Source of the DNA: an uncultured Lachnospiraceae bacterium
GTDB taxonomy: Bacteria > Bacillota > Clostridia > Lachnospirales > Lachnospiraceae
Length of the DNA: 64,000 bases
Assembly: GCA_902786515.1 (NCBI GenBank)
Contig: CADADA010000004.1
Span: forward strand, 24,415 to 88,414
Direction of reading: 5' to 3'
The translations under genes and the position numbers were made by a program. The notes under the pieces are model-generated. The model did not search any database. It had not been told where the DNA came from and saw only the letters and a list, made by a program, of their open reading frames with translations. How positions within the stretch are numbered: the stretch's first letter is position 1; every line of letters starts with the position of its first letter. This document shows positions 46,801 to 56,446 of the stretch, piece after piece.

Positions 46801-46842
46801 AATTTCCTCCGATTACGTACTTTTACTTCCATTTATATTTTT

Positions 46843-47397
46843 TTATTTAAAAAAATCTATACGGACATATGCTTCAAGCATACTTTCTGTCCATATTAAA
46901 AGCATGATAATACAAAAGTTTACTATTATACTTCCTGACATTCCTTTTTTCAGACGCCTGTCTTTAATATTGCTGCAAAATGTCATTGTAAATAGTACCA
47001 TTCCCATATATACAATATAATACGGAAACACTGACATTCCAAAATAATATAATGCTTTATACCCGTATCTCAATGCCATCATGGAGGATACTATCGCAGA
47101 CGTCCCTCCCATATAAAACATGTATATACAATTAAAAGCACTTCCCAAAAATGTCATATTAAACACGAATATGATAAACATTTCTTTTAATCTGCTTTCA
47201 AATATGAAATATTGCAGCTCGCTTTTTATCATATCTTTCGTAACTATTGTTCTGTTAAAACTACACAGATAAGTATTAATAGCATCAGAGGACTTATACC
47301 AGTTGATATTGACGTATACCGTTCCTGCTATCATTCCAATTATAAGTCCCAAATACCATACTTTTCTCTTTTTTAACATCTCAAAAATCGCATACAC
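46843..47397 (-). CDS. spoIIM: Stage II sporulation protein M
   Basis: SpoIIM works with SpoIID and SpoIIP in the mother cell to drive engulfment. The 184-residue protein is integral membrane with about five segments and the loop FNMTFLGSAFNCIYMFYMGG. The start codon is GTG, with GAGGGTGAT upstream; an overlapping ATG is in another frame. Indicates a spore former together with ylbJ. Confidence 0.82.
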   Translation of the reverse strand: MYAIFEMLKKRKVWYLGLIIGMIAGTVYVNINWYKSSDAINTYLCSFNRTIVTKDMIKSELQYFIFESRLKEMFIIFVFNMTFLGSAFNCIYMFYMGGTSAIVSSMMALRYGYKALYYFGMSVFPYYIVYMGMVLFTMTFCSNIKDRRLKKGMSGSIIVNFCIIMLLIWTESMLEAYVRIDFFK

Positions 47398-47417
47398 TAT
47401 TCTATATCACCCTCTCA

Positions 47418-47447
47418 TTTTTATGGACAACCTTTAAAATAATATAT
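47418..47447 (-). promoter_or_regulatory. Possible sigma-E-type promoter of spoIIM
   Basis: The minus strand has ATATATT, 15 bases, CATAAAAA, ending about 20 bases before the GTG. It resembles the mother-cell sigma-E pattern. CATATATTA also occurs upstream of ylbJ. Confidence 0.35.
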
Positions 47448-47462
47448 GCAAAGACCATTTAT

Positions 47463-48005
47463 TTATGACTTTTTACAATATTTTGAATAATATGCAAGTA
47501 TCGATGCTACCGTCTTGGAGTCTTCTATTTCACCTGAATAAATCATTTGTAGTAATTCATCAACATCGTATATCTCCACATCTATGTATTCATCTTCATC
47601 AAGATTCTGCTTTGTTTTAACCAGATTACGTGCCAGATACACCTCTATCTTTTCATTGCAAAATGCCACAGTTGTTCTTAACGACAGTAAAAACTCCAAA
47701 TTCTGTGATTTATATCCTGTCTCCTCTTCTAATTCCCTCGCAGCACACACTTTCATTGGCTCATCTGCATTTTCAAGACCACCCGCCGGAATTTCTACTG
47801 TATATCTGTCCAGTGCATTTCTATACTGTCTGACCAGAATTATCTTTCCGTCATCTGTTACAGGAACCACAGCAGCAGCTCCTCGATGTCCAATAAAATC
47901 CCACTGTGCAACACTTCCATTTGGTATCTGTACGGTGTCCTTGTACATGTTAATTATCTTGCCCTCATACACAAGTTCTCTGTTTATACGCTCTATCTTC
48001 TGCAA
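47463..48005 (-). CDS. nudF: NUDIX hydrolase, ADP-ribose pyrophosphatase type
   Basis: The 180-residue protein hydrolyses ADP-ribose or a related nucleotide sugar. The complete Nudix box is GGLENADEPMKVC followed by AARELEEETGY (about 75-98). The VRQYRNALDRYTVEIPAGG segment before it marks the ADP-ribose group. It follows proC by 14 bases. Confidence 0.9.
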   Translation of the reverse strand: MQKIERINRELVYEGKIINMYKDTVQIPNGSVAQWDFIGHRGAAAVVPVTDDGKIILVRQYRNALDRYTVEIPAGGLENADEPMKVCAARELEEETGYKSQNLEFLLSLRTTVAFCNEKIEVYLARNLVKTKQNLDEDEYIDVEIYDVDELLQMIYSGEIEDSKTVASILAYYSKYCKKS

Positions 48006-48019
48006 TGAACTCCCTCCAT

Positions 48020-48817
48020 CTATCTCATATTCTCAGCTTTATTATAACATGCATCTGTTGCCTTTATAATGGCATTTCTAAAACCAAATTCTTCTAAAGC
48101 TGCTACACCTGCTATCGTTGTGCCTGCCGGTGAACAAACATTATCCTTCAGCTTTGCAGGATGTTCTCCTGTCTCCAGCACCATTTTAGCCGAACCCATA
48201 ACTGTCTGGGCAACCATCTCGTAGGCTGTCTGTCTCGGAATACCATACTTGACAACACTGTCAGCCATTGCTTCAATAAACATATACACATACGCCGGTG
48301 AACTTCCGCTGGCACATGTTACCGCACTCATTAAATTTTCACTGATAACTTTTACTCTTCCAAATGATGAAAAGAACTTTTCGATTACATCTTTTTCATC
48401 AAAGCTAAATAACTTTGCATCATAACAAATTCCTGTCATTCCTGCTCCTAATAATGCCGGTGTATTCGGCATTGCTCTTACAATTCTGCTGTCAAATCCC
48501 AACTGGTCAACCAGATGCTGTATCGTAATTCCCGGTGCAATTGATATTATAACATGATCCTTCGTCACAATATTAACAATATTCTTTATTACCTGCGGAT
48601 AGAACTGCGGTTTTACTGCAATTACCAGATATTTAGCGTTATTGGCACATTCTGCGTTCGTCTCTGTATGCATTACTTTCGTCTCTTCTGTCACCTGCTG
48701 CATTCTGCTTTCGCTGGCATCACAAAATATTATCTCATCTTTGTCAAAAACATTTAATGCACCTTTTAGCATTGCATATCCCATGTTTCCCATTCCTATA
48801 AATCCAATCTTAGCCAT
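48020..48817 (-). CDS. proC: Pyrroline-5-carboxylate reductase
   Basis: ProC makes proline with NAD(P)H. The 265-residue protein starts KIGFIGMGNMGYAML (dinucleotide fold) and has VRAMPNTPALLGAGMTG and the C-terminal signature in KLKDNVCSPAGTTIAGV. The gene is separated from rny by a terminator. Confidence 0.95.
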   Translation of the reverse strand: MAKIGFIGMGNMGYAMLKGALNVFDKDEIIFCDASESRMQQVTEETKVMHTETNAECANNAKYLVIAVKPQFYPQVIKNIVNIVTKDHVIISIAPGITIQHLVDQLGFDSRIVRAMPNTPALLGAGMTGICYDAKLFSFDEKDVIEKFFSSFGRVKVISENLMSAVTCASGSSPAYVYMFIEAMADSVVKYGIPRQTAYEMVAQTVMGSAKMVLETGEHPAKLKDNVCSPAGTTIAGVAALEEFGFRNAIIKATDACYNKAENMR

Positions 48818-48884
48818 TTGTCTATTCAGCCTTGTTTAAAGGCTCTCTCCTTCCTATTAATTGATATTTATTTGTATGAACAAA

Positions 48885-48914
48885 GCTGCAATGCCGTAAA
48901 CACAGCATTGCAGC
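48885..48914 (-). terminator. Terminator after rny
   Basis: A 10-base-pair stem (GCTGCAATGC / GCATTGCAGC) with a 10-base loop follows rny on the minus strand and is succeeded by a short T-rich tail. Confidence 0.75.
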
Positions 48915-48926
48915 CCACATTCATAA

Positions 48927-50474
48927 CTATTTTGCGTAATCTGTTACACGACTTTCTCTTATAACATTTACCTTTATCTGTCCAGGATATTCTAATTGAT
49001 TCTCAATCTCCTTAGACAGATTTCTTGCAAGTAATACCATATCGGCATCACTAATCTTCTCTGGAATAACCATGACACGTATCTCTCTACCTGCCTGAAT
49101 AGCAAAAGATTTATCAACACCCTCAAATTCATTTGATATTTCTTCGAGTTGTTTTAATCTGTTAGTATATGTTTCCAATGTCTCTCTTCTTGCACCAGGT
49201 CTCGCAGCGGATATAGTATCAGCTGCCTGTATAAGACAGGCAATCAGAGACTGTGGCTCAACATCTCCATGATGAGCTTCAACTGCATTGATAATCAAAG
49301 CCGATTCTTTATACTTCTTGCACAGATCCACACCTAACTGTATATGTGAACCTTCCATTTCATGATCCACAGCTTTACCAATATCATGCAATAATCCTGC
49401 ACGCTTCGCCAAACGTACATCTACACCTACTTCTGCTGCAAGTAATCCTGCTAAATGAGCTACTTCAATCGAATGTTTCAATGCACTCTGACCGTAGCTT
49501 GTCCTGAATTTCATCTTACCAAGTAACTTAACCAACTCAGGATGGATACCATGCACTCCGACTTCGAGACATGCCTCTTCACCTTCTTCGCGCATCATAC
49601 CTTCTACTTCTTTTTGTGCTTTTTCAACCATCTCTTCAATTCTTGCCGGATGAATTCTTCCGTCAACAATCAACTTTTCAAGAGCAACTCTTGCAACTTC
49701 TCTTCTGATTGGATCAAATCCTGACAAAATAACAGCTTCCGGTGTGTCATCTATAATCAGATCCACACCCGTCAATGTCTCTAAGGTTCTTATGTTCCTA
49801 CCTTCACGGCCGATAATTCTTCCCTTCATTTCATCGTTAGGAAGCTGAACTACCGATATCGTCGACTCAGAAACATGATCTACAGCACACTTCTGTATCG
49901 CTGTAACTACATATTCCTTTGCTTTTTTAGCTGCTTCTTCTTTAGCTTGTGATTCAAGTTCCTTAATCATTTTAGCAGTGTCAAGTTTTACTTCTTCTTC
50001 AACAGATTTTAATAAAAACTCTTTCGCCTGTTCGGAGGTTAATCCAGATATTCTTTCCAACTCTTTTAAACGTTGCTCGTTAAGATTCGCAATCTCTTCT
50101 TTCTGCTTTTCAAGTTCTGCTTCCTTTGAATTCAGCATTGCCTCTTTCTTCTCAACTTGTTCAGATTTCTTTTCTAATGCTTCTTCCTTGGATAGAACTC
50201 TCTTCTCATAACGCTGTATTTCCGCTCTTTGCTCTTTGCTTTCCTTTTCAATCTCATTCTTGGTCTTCAAAGATTCCTCTTTTGCTTCTAACAGCGCTTC
50301 CCTTTTCTTAGTCTCAGCAGTCTTTAATGCTTCATCTATAATCATTCTGGATTTTTCTTCAGCACTTCCTATCTTTTCTTCAAAAGATTTTGTGGTGTAG
50401 CCGGACGAAATAATCCATACAACGGGAATAACAACAATCAAAGTTATTATGATAGCAATTATTATTCCTAACAC
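48927..50474 (-). CDS. rny: Ribonuclease Y
   Basis: RNase Y starts mRNA decay from the membrane in Firmicutes. The 515-residue protein has one N-terminal membrane helix (1-23), a long charged coiled coil (about 30-205), a KH domain with [14 protein letters not shown] and an HD domain with [13 protein letters not shown]. Located in the rimO-recA-rny region, as in other Firmicutes, but with a surface-protein gene between recX and rny. Confidence 0.96.
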   Translation of the reverse strand: MLGIIIAIIITLIVVIPVVWIISSGYTTKSFEEKIGSAEEKSRMIIDEALKTAETKKREALLEAKEESLKTKNEIEKESKEQRAEIQRYEKRVLSKEEALEKKSEQVEKKEAMLNSKEAELEKQKEEIANLNEQRLKELERISGLTSEQAKEFLLKSVEEEVKLDTAKMIKELESQAKEEAAKKAKEYVVTAIQKCAVDHVSESTISVVQLPNDEMKGRIIGREGRNIRTLETLTGVDLIIDDTPEAVILSGFDPIRREVARVALEKLIVDGRIHPARIEEMVEKAQKEVEGMMREEGEEACLEVGVHGIHPELVKLLGKMKFRTSYGQSALKHSIEVAHLAGLLAAEVGVDVRLAKRAGLLHDIGKAVDHEMEGSHIQLGVDLCKKYKESALIINAVEAHHGDVEPQSLIACLIQAADTISAARPGARRETLETYTNRLKQLEEISNEFEGVDKSFAIQAGREIRVMVIPEKISDADMVLLARNLSKEIENQLEYPGQIKVNVIRESRVTDYAK

Positions 50475-50520
50475 AGGAGCACCTCCTTATTTAGTTTTCA
50501 TTGTGCAATACAACACTTCA

Positions 50521-50549
50521 ATTTTAAACGTTTTTTTCAATTATGTCAA
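50521..50549 (-). promoter_or_regulatory. Promoter of rny
   Basis: The minus strand reads TTGACA, 17 bases, TAAAAT, about 46 bases before the rny ATG and just after the terminator of the upstream gene. Confidence 0.75.
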
Positions 50550-50557
50550 GCGTAAAA

Positions 50558-50586
50558 GGATGTACATTCTGTTACTATGTACACCC
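50558..50586 (-). terminator. Terminator after the BspA-like gene
   Basis: A 10-base-pair stem (GGGTGTACAT / ATGTACATCC, one G-U pair) with a 9-base loop is followed by TTTT on the minus strand. Confidence 0.75.
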
Positions 50587-50623
50587 TTCTTTATCTTTTA
50601 TATCATGTATTTTTGTTTATAAA

Positions 50624-53038
50624 TTACATGCCCTTTATTTTAGCTGTTTTTTCAAGACCTGTTTTTTCAGTAAAATAACTATTTTTGTATGTATTTAATA
50701 ACTTTTTAGGTACCTGAATTACCAATTTTGCATTTGTCTGCCTTAAAGCATTATCTCCTACTTTTTTTATTTTTTCAGAGTTAATTACCATCTTAGTTAG
50801 TTTCTTACATCCATAAAACGCTTTATTATCAATCATGGTAACGTTTTTACCAATCGTTATACTTTTTAGCTTTTTACAATCCGCAAACGCATTAACTCCT
50901 ATACCCGTTATAGAGTATTTTCCGCCTGAAATTGTAAGTGAATCTCCCAAAACAATATTTTTAGCAGATGTATTTTCATTCTTTGTAATAATAAGCGCTC
51001 CTGATGTGTATGTATCATTCACTTTTGTAAACTTAATCTCATATCCGCCATAGTGATACTTATGATTCAAAATAAGTTTTATCTTGTATGTCTTTTCTAC
51101 ACTTCCGGTATAATTACCCTTACCTGTCACTTTTACCTTAGCTTCTCCGATTCCCTTTGCATTAACATATTTTACCGTATAATCCTTATTCTGTACAAGC
51201 GTAGTATTACCATTCGTAACCGTAACCTTCGGTTTTCTAGGCTTTCCACTGTTCCATTCCACAGCATTGTATTCTATTTTTAGCATTTTATCAAACAGTT
51301 GTACCTGTACATCTGCTTTATCCGCCTTGAATGAAATTTTATTTTCAGCAGCATATGTTTCAGCATATGTTCCGCTAAATCCGTATATTTTTAATGCACT
51401 GTTACATTCTGACAACGCATTACTTCCAATATTATTGACACTTGCCGGTATAAATACATATGTCAAATTCTTGCACTGATAAAATGCTTTGTTTCCAATA
51501 AATGTTGTTGAAGAACTAACAACACATTTTTTTATGTCACTTCCTGAAAATGTATATTTATTAATATGATATCCTTTTATTGTATTACCATTTGCATCCT
51601 TATAGCTGTCCGGAAGTTTTAACACCTGATTACTTCCACCATAACCTATAAGATAATTCTTCTGATTCATTTCTGCAAAAATGTAACCGTCAGAATCTAC
51701 TGTAATAATACTCTTATCAGAATCTTTTTTTCTTATATTTGCAGCATTCTCGGCTACGGCACCATTTTCAGTTGAACCCTTCGTAATCTTCAGACTGCTC
51801 TTATTCGTAACCTCTACTAAATCAAAACACGCTTTAAACGCATCATCTTTTATATAACTCAAAGACTCCGGCAATGTAACCGATGTGAGCGAATAGCAGA
51901 AAGCAAATGAATCCTTCCATATACCGGTCACCTTATACCCTGAAATAGTGTCAGGAATTTCCGCACTAACAATTCCATTTGTATGTCCAACTATAATAAC
52001 CTCATCATCACAGACAGTATATCTGAGATTTCCACTTTTCTTTGAATTATTAACATAAGTTAATTTATAATTTTTACAATAATCTATCTGATAGTTATTC
52101 AGACAATATATACTCAAAGAACTATTACAGCCTTCAAATGCATTACTAGGTATAACACCAACAGTTACCGGCAGATAAACAGCCTTCAAAGAAGTACAGT
52201 TATAAAACAAACCTGATAAAAGTTCCTCCACACCATTAGGAATCTCTACTTCCTGTAATGCAGTACAGTTCTTGAAAGACTGTACCGATATTTTTTTTAA
52301 TGATTTGGGTAACTGAATGCTTTTAAGGCTCGTGCAATCCCTAAATGCCAAATCACCAATAGATTTTACACTATCCGGTATGGTAATACTCTTTAAAGAC
52401 TGACACTTAATAAAAGCACCTGTTTCCACCTCCTGCAACCTGTCAGGCAATACCACTTCCTTAAGTCCCCAGCAATCTTTAAATATACCCTGACATAAAA
52501 CTGTTACACCGTCAGGTATCGTGATTTTTTCCATCAATCTGCAGTCACCAAACGCATATGAACCAATATTTGTAACGTTAGCAGGGATAGTCATATCTGA
52601 CATCTGTTTACAATTCTTAAATGCGTAATCTCCTATAGAGTCTAACGAATCCGGCAGCTCAACACTTGTTACATTCTGGCAATTAAGGAAAGCAAATTCT
52701 CCAAGTGAAGTAACACCTTCTTTTACAACGATTTTGTTAATCTTTGTACAATAAGCATGCCATTTCTCACTACAAGGGTTTATAATAGCTGTCTTACCGC
52801 CATCCTCATCTATCTCTTCAGTAACATCTTCTTTAAAATCGCACATATTTCCCGTACCACTGATTGTCAGTACACGGGTAGACATATCAAGCGACCATTT
52901 GACATTGTCATCTGATGTCGCACTACATTTTCCCGAATAATCATCAGCTTTTACTTCACATACTGCCATATGTACCAATGTAAACATAAGCAAACCCAAA
53001 AGCATGTACTTACTAAATTCCCCAAGTTTCTTCTTCAT
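50624..53038 (-). CDS. Secreted BspA-type leucine-rich-repeat surface protein
   Basis: The 804-residue protein has a signal peptide (about 1-31, cut after VKA), then many 23-residue BspA-type repeats (pattern SIGDYAFKNCKQMSDMTIP) over about 95-310, plus single repeats near 380-410 and 505-545. At about 580-650 a small beta domain (KDYTVKYVNAKGIGEAKVKV, GKGNYTGSVEKTY) follows, and at about 690-765 a final repeat block. No LPxTG or S-layer motif is present, so anchoring is unknown. BspA repeats in other bacteria bind host proteins or mediate adhesion; here that is inferred. It is inserted between recX and rny. Confidence 0.85.
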   Translation of the reverse strand: MKKKLGEFSKYMLLGLLMFTLVHMAVCEVKADDYSGKCSATSDDNVKWSLDMSTRVLTISGTGNMCDFKEDVTEEIDEDGGKTAIINPCSEKWHAYCTKINKIVVKEGVTSLGEFAFLNCQNVTSVELPDSLDSIGDYAFKNCKQMSDMTIPANVTNIGSYAFGDCRLMEKITIPDGVTVLCQGIFKDCWGLKEVVLPDRLQEVETGAFIKCQSLKSITIPDSVKSIGDLAFRDCTSLKSIQLPKSLKKISVQSFKNCTALQEVEIPNGVEELLSGLFYNCTSLKAVYLPVTVGVIPSNAFEGCNSSLSIYCLNNYQIDYCKNYKLTYVNNSKKSGNLRYTVCDDEVIIVGHTNGIVSAEIPDTISGYKVTGIWKDSFAFCYSLTSVTLPESLSYIKDDAFKACFDLVEVTNKSSLKITKGSTENGAVAENAANIRKKDSDKSIITVDSDGYIFAEMNQKNYLIGYGGSNQVLKLPDSYKDANGNTIKGYHINKYTFSGSDIKKCVVSSSTTFIGNKAFYQCKNLTYVFIPASVNNIGSNALSECNSALKIYGFSGTYAETYAAENKISFKADKADVQVQLFDKMLKIEYNAVEWNSGKPRKPKVTVTNGNTTLVQNKDYTVKYVNAKGIGEAKVKVTGKGNYTGSVEKTYKIKLILNHKYHYGGYEIKFTKVNDTYTSGALIITKNENTSAKNIVLGDSLTISGGKYSITGIGVNAFADCKKLKSITIGKNVTMIDNKAFYGCKKLTKMVINSEKIKKVGDNALRQTNAKLVIQVPKKLLNTYKNSYFTEKTGLEKTAKIKGM

Positions 53039-53096
53039 GTAAACCTTCCTTCCCGTTCATAAGCATAATTGTGTTTTGACAATAAATCAGCAAACA

Positions 53097-53693
53097 CTAT
53101 GAACCTTTTCTCACTACATCTATTATATCGTCATAATTAAATCCTTTGCTTAAAAGATATTTTAATTGTTTGTTTTTTTCTTCATATGATGCATTTTCAA
53201 AATCAAATCTTCGTGAGACTAATACCTTTCTGATTACTTCCCTGCTTTCAATATTAATATCATTAAATATGTTATTGATAGTATCTCTATCAAGCCCCTT
53301 TGCACGTAACTGATACTCCATCTGTCTGATACTTTTTGAATGCATATTAGATTTAACATATGAAATCCCATATCTTAAATCATTTAAATAATCATACTTT
53401 TCCAGAAATTCAATTGTCAAATCAATAATCGAATCAGGATAACCTGATTCGATTAGTTTTTTTCGCAATTCAAATTTTGTCTTGTCTCTCCGCTCAATAA
53501 TATACAATGCTCTTTCTTTACATCTCTTTTTTAATATCAGCATTATCTCACTGTATATTTTCTGACTTAATTCATAATCCTCGCATAATGACAAACGCTT
53601 AACTTCGCCATTATACAGGTAGAATTTTTCTCCGTCATCCAATTCGATTTCGGATTTTTTTTTATCAATTTTGCGGATACTGACAACCTGCAT
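53097..53693 (-). CDS. recX: Regulatory protein RecX
   Basis: RecX modulates RecA filaments. The 198-residue protein is made of three-helix repeats typical of the family (LKKRCKERALYIIERRDKT, then LEKYDYLNDLRYGISYV). Its ATG overlaps the recA stop by one base, so it is translationally coupled. Confidence 0.92.
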   Translation of the reverse strand: MQVVSIRKIDKKKSEIELDDGEKFYLYNGEVKRLSLCEDYELSQKIYSEIMLILKKRCKERALYIIERRDKTKFELRKKLIESGYPDSIIDLTIEFLEKYDYLNDLRYGISYVKSNMHSKSIRQMEYQLRAKGLDRDTINNIFNDINIESREVIRKVLVSRRFDFENASYEEKNKQLKYLLSKGFNYDDIIDVVRKGS

Positions 53694-54757
53694 TACTTCT
53701 TTTCTCCCTTTTCACCATTTTCTTTTTCATCCGTAGTCTGCTGTTCATCCACAGGTATTTCTCCGGAAATATCAAAATGTTTCCTTACCTGATTTTCTAT
53801 CTCCTGCAACATTTCCGGATGGCTTATCAGGGTGTTTTTAGCATTCTCACGCCCCTGACCTATCTTCTCTCCTTTGTATGCATACCATGCACCGCTTTTA
53901 TTGACAACATCAATCTCTGCGGCCAGATCGAGAATATCACCTTCTCTGGAAATTCCCTTACCAAACATTATATCAAATTCTGCTTCCTTGAAAGGTGGTG
54001 CAATCTTGTTCTTTACAACCTTCACTCTTGCCCTGTTACCAATCACTTCACCGCCCTGCTTCAGGCTCTCTATACGACGCACATCCAGACGAACTGATGA
54101 ATAGAACTTCAATGCCCTTCCACCTGTAGTTGTCTCAGGATTTCCAAATAAAACGCCCACTTTTTCTCTCAACTGGTTAATGAAAATAACGGCAGTATTC
54201 GTCTTGCTGACAACACCTGTGAGTTTTCTAAGTGCCTGCGACATAAGTCTTGCCTGCAGACCAACATGAGAATCTCCCATCTCTCCGTCTATCTCTGCCT
54301 TTGGAACAAGTGCTGCAACAGAATCCACTACAACCACGTCAACCGCTCCGGACCTTACAAATGTCTCTGTAATCTCAAGTGCCTGCTCACCAAAGTCCGG
54401 CTGGGAAATATATAAATTATCAATATCTACACCGATAGCTTTTGCATAAACAGGATCCAGAGCATGTTCTGCATCTATAAATCCGGCAATTCCTCCTCTT
54501 TTCTGTACCTCAGCTATAATGTGAAGAGCTACCGTCGTCTTACCACTTGATTCAGGACCGTAAATCTCAATAATACGTCCTTTTGGAACTCCTCCAAGAC
54601 CAAGTGCTATATCAAGGCTCAGTGAGCCGGTAGGTATAGTCTCAATATTCATTGCTGCTTTAGGGTCTCCGAGTCTCATTACGGAACCTTTTCCATGCTG
54701 CTTTTCAATCTGTGATATTGCTTCATCTAATGCTTTTAATTTATCATTCTTATCCAA
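53693..54757 (-). CDS. recA: Recombinase RecA
   Basis: RecA drives homologous recombination and the SOS response. The 354-residue protein has Walker A GPESSGKT (about 69-76), [15 protein letters not shown] and loop L2 [20 protein letters not shown]. Transcription is controlled by two promoters and a LexA box just upstream. A long acidic/basic tail (about 330-354) is species-specific. Confidence 0.98.
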   Translation of the reverse strand: MDKNDKLKALDEAISQIEKQHGKGSVMRLGDPKAAMNIETIPTGSLSLDIALGLGGVPKGRIIEIYGPESSGKTTVALHIIAEVQKRGGIAGFIDAEHALDPVYAKAIGVDIDNLYISQPDFGEQALEITETFVRSGAVDVVVVDSVAALVPKAEIDGEMGDSHVGLQARLMSQALRKLTGVVSKTNTAVIFINQLREKVGVLFGNPETTTGGRALKFYSSVRLDVRRIESLKQGGEVIGNRARVKVVKNKIAPPFKEAEFDIMFGKGISREGDILDLAAEIDVVNKSGAWYAYKGEKIGQGRENAKNTLISHPEMLQEIENQVRKHFDISGEIPVDEQQTTDEKENGEKGEKK

Positions 54758-54779
54758 TGTTTAAACCTCCTATCTTTGC

Positions 54780-54791
54780 GAACATTTGTTC
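54780..54791. promoter_or_regulatory. LexA (SOS) operator of recA
   Basis: GAACATTTGTTC matches the Firmicute SOS box GAAC-N4-GTTC exactly and lies on the predicted transcript start, 22 bases upstream of the recA ATG. Binding there would block both upstream promoters. Confidence 0.85.
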
Positions 54792-54798
54792 TGTATTT

Positions 54799-54827
54799 AT
54801 GATATACCAGTTTCAGGAGTTTGTCAA
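54799..54827 (-). promoter_or_regulatory. Proximal recA promoter
   Basis: The minus strand reads TTGACA, 17 bases, TATCAT; the start would fall in the LexA box. Confidence 0.75.
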
Positions 54828-54859
54828 GCCCAAAACCTTGTATATCACACTGCATTGTT

Positions 54860-54888
54860 ATAATATCACATTTTGTTTTTTATGTAAA
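54860..54888 (-). promoter_or_regulatory. Distal recA promoter
   Basis: The minus strand reads TTTACA, 17 bases, TATTAT, about 60 bases upstream of the proximal promoter, giving a possible tandem arrangement. Confidence 0.5.
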
Positions 54889-54898
54889 GTTTTTTGTT

Positions 54899-54922
54899 GG
54901 AAAATTTTCCCCGGATATCCGG
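54899..54922. repeat. Two abutting 12-base palindromes upstream of recA
   Basis: GGAAAATTTTCC and CCGGATATCCGG, each perfectly symmetric, stand directly side by side between the end of the YcxB-like gene and the distal recA promoter. They lack loops suited to RNA hairpins and look more like protein sites. No protein is assigned. Confidence 0.6.
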
Positions 54923-54938
54923 AATGATTTTTACACAA

Positions 54939-55430
54939 TTATAAAATAGGTTTTTTTATAGAATATTTTTTTATATAATCGTTAATTATTTCTTCATTTT
55001 TAATTTGGTTTCTTGGTATACCAATGTACACTGATTTAGATAAAAAAATAAAAACATAGTTCTTATTAAGCCATATCTTCTCAATCCCTTCCCATACTGT
55101 TTTTATCATTTTATCTTTCTTAACCGCTTTTGCCTCAACGCCCTCGTCATCAAATGTGATTTCCCATTCTTTTATGTCATTTGCATACAACGTGTACGCA
55201 ATATTTCTAATCTTAAAAACAACATATGCAAGATATGGTATCGGAAAAACCACTAAAATCCAAGCTCCACCTATTTTATTTTCAGTGACCGCGCCCATAA
55301 CCATCAGTATTACTCCCATTACAAACAGTGCAAAACAGAATTTAAGAATGTTGCTCTTCCTTACCATATAATACGTCTGTATGTCCATATATTCTTTTTT
55401 GGATAATCGATATCTAACTGTTTCTTTCAC
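54939..55430 (-). CDS. YcxB-like two-helix membrane protein
   Basis: The 163-residue protein has two membrane segments (about 28-50 and 54-74) and a C-terminal cytoplasmic beta domain (about 88-150) with WEITFDDEGVEAK and YVFIFLSKSVYIGIPRNQI, as in YcxB-like proteins of Firmicutes. Its GTG start is inside the 3' end of the cinA gene (17-base overlap), with a weak Shine-Dalgarno, so coupling is likely. Function unknown; it is an addition to the usual cinA-recA order. Confidence 0.78.
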   Translation of the reverse strand: MKETVRYRLSKKEYMDIQTYYMVRKSNILKFCFALFVMGVILMVMGAVTENKIGGAWILVVFPIPYLAYVVFKIRNIAYTLYANDIKEWEITFDDEGVEAKAVKKDKMIKTVWEGIEKIWLNKNYVFIFLSKSVYIGIPRNQIKNEEIINDYIKKYSIKKPIL

Positions 55431-55917
55431 TTTCTAATCCATTCCTTAACATATGCAGTGCTTCGCAGACTGCAAGATTTCTTATTTCTTGTCTGTCACC
55501 CTCAAAGACAAACCTTCTTACCTCGTAGCTGCCTAAAATTCTGCATGCAATTATTACTGTACCCACAGGATTCACATCATCTCCACCCGAAGGTCCGGCA
55601 ATTCCCGTAGTCGCTAATGCGCAATCAGTTTTAGCAGTAAAAGCACCTTTTTTTACCATCTCTAAAGCCGTTTCTTCACTGACAACACCGTATTTTTCGA
55701 TTATATCGCCATCAACACCAATCACTTCTTTTTTTGCATCATCAGAATAAGTGACAAAACCTCTTGAAAACACTGCCGAAGCCCCCGGAACATCTACAAT
55801 TCCGGCAGCAAGAAGCCCCCCTGTACACGATTCCACCGTGGTAACTGATAAATTTCTTTTTTTTAACAGTTCAACAACTTTACTTGCATCATCGCATTTC
55901 ATACTACTTCCCGCCAT
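55414..55917 (-). CDS. CinA C-terminal domain protein (NMN amidase, PncC type)
   Basis: The 167-residue protein consists of the CinA C-terminal amidase domain only, with TTVESCTGGLLAAGIVDVPGAS and ATTGIAGPSGG. PncC deamidates nicotinamide mononucleotide in pyridine-nucleotide recycling. Two start codons are possible: ATG at 55917 with GAGG upstream and ATG at 55902 with GGGAAG. The longer one overlaps pgsA by 14 bases. In Firmicutes this gene is linked to recA (competence) as here. Confidence 0.9.
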   Translation of the reverse strand: MAGSSMKCDDASKVVELLKKRNLSVTTVESCTGGLLAAGIVDVPGASAVFSRGFVTYSDDAKKEVIGVDGDIIEKYGVVSEETALEMVKKGAFTAKTDCALATTGIAGPSGGDDVNPVGTVIIACRILGSYEVRRFVFEGDRQEIRNLAVCEALHMLRNGLESERNS

Positions 55918-56446
55918 CTGATATTACCTCTTTATTTTTCACAATATAATCAACCAGTGAAATAACCGTTAATACAAGCGCAAGGTAAATAAATATATAC
56001 TCAAGCACCTGAAACCAGACAAAATTCCAGTCCAGAATCAACAGAATTATCATGGTCATCTGGCTCACTGTCTTGTACTTTCCCCACCAGCTTGCAGCGA
56101 TTACAACACCATTATCAGATGCAACCAGTCTGAAACCACTGATAATCAATTCACGGCTGATAATTATGATAACTATCCATGAAGACAGCTTGTCCCCTAT
56201 AAGACAAATCATCGCCGAACAAACAAGCAGCTTATCTGCCATAGGGTCCATAAATTTTCCAAAATTCGTGACAAGATTATATTTTCTTGCAATTTTACCA
56301 TCAAGCATATCAGTAAGACTTGCAATCACAAAAATCGTTAATGCCACGTATTTATCCGGTTCACCAAAAACCTTTACTAACATAAATACAACGAAAAACG
56401 GTATAAGAATAACTCTTAATATCGTTAATTTGTTAGGCAAATTCAT
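55904..56446 (-). CDS. pgsA: CDP-diacylglycerol-glycerol-3-phosphate 3-phosphatidyltransferase
   Basis: PgsA makes phosphatidylglycerolphosphate, the precursor of phosphatidylglycerol. The 180-residue membrane protein has the CDP-alcohol motif D-x2-DG-x2-AR with TDMLDGKIARKYN and FGKFMDPMADK. The ATG overlaps the rimO TGA by four bases. It supplies the lipid that LTA-type synthases use. Confidence 0.95.
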   Translation of the reverse strand: MNLPNKLTILRVILIPFFVVFMLVKVFGEPDKYVALTIFVIASLTDMLDGKIARKYNLVTNFGKFMDPMADKLLVCSAMICLIGDKLSSWIVIIIISRELIISGFRLVASDNGVVIAASWWGKYKTVSQMTMIILLILDWNFVWFQVLEYIFIYLALVLTVISLVDYIVKNKEVISDGGK

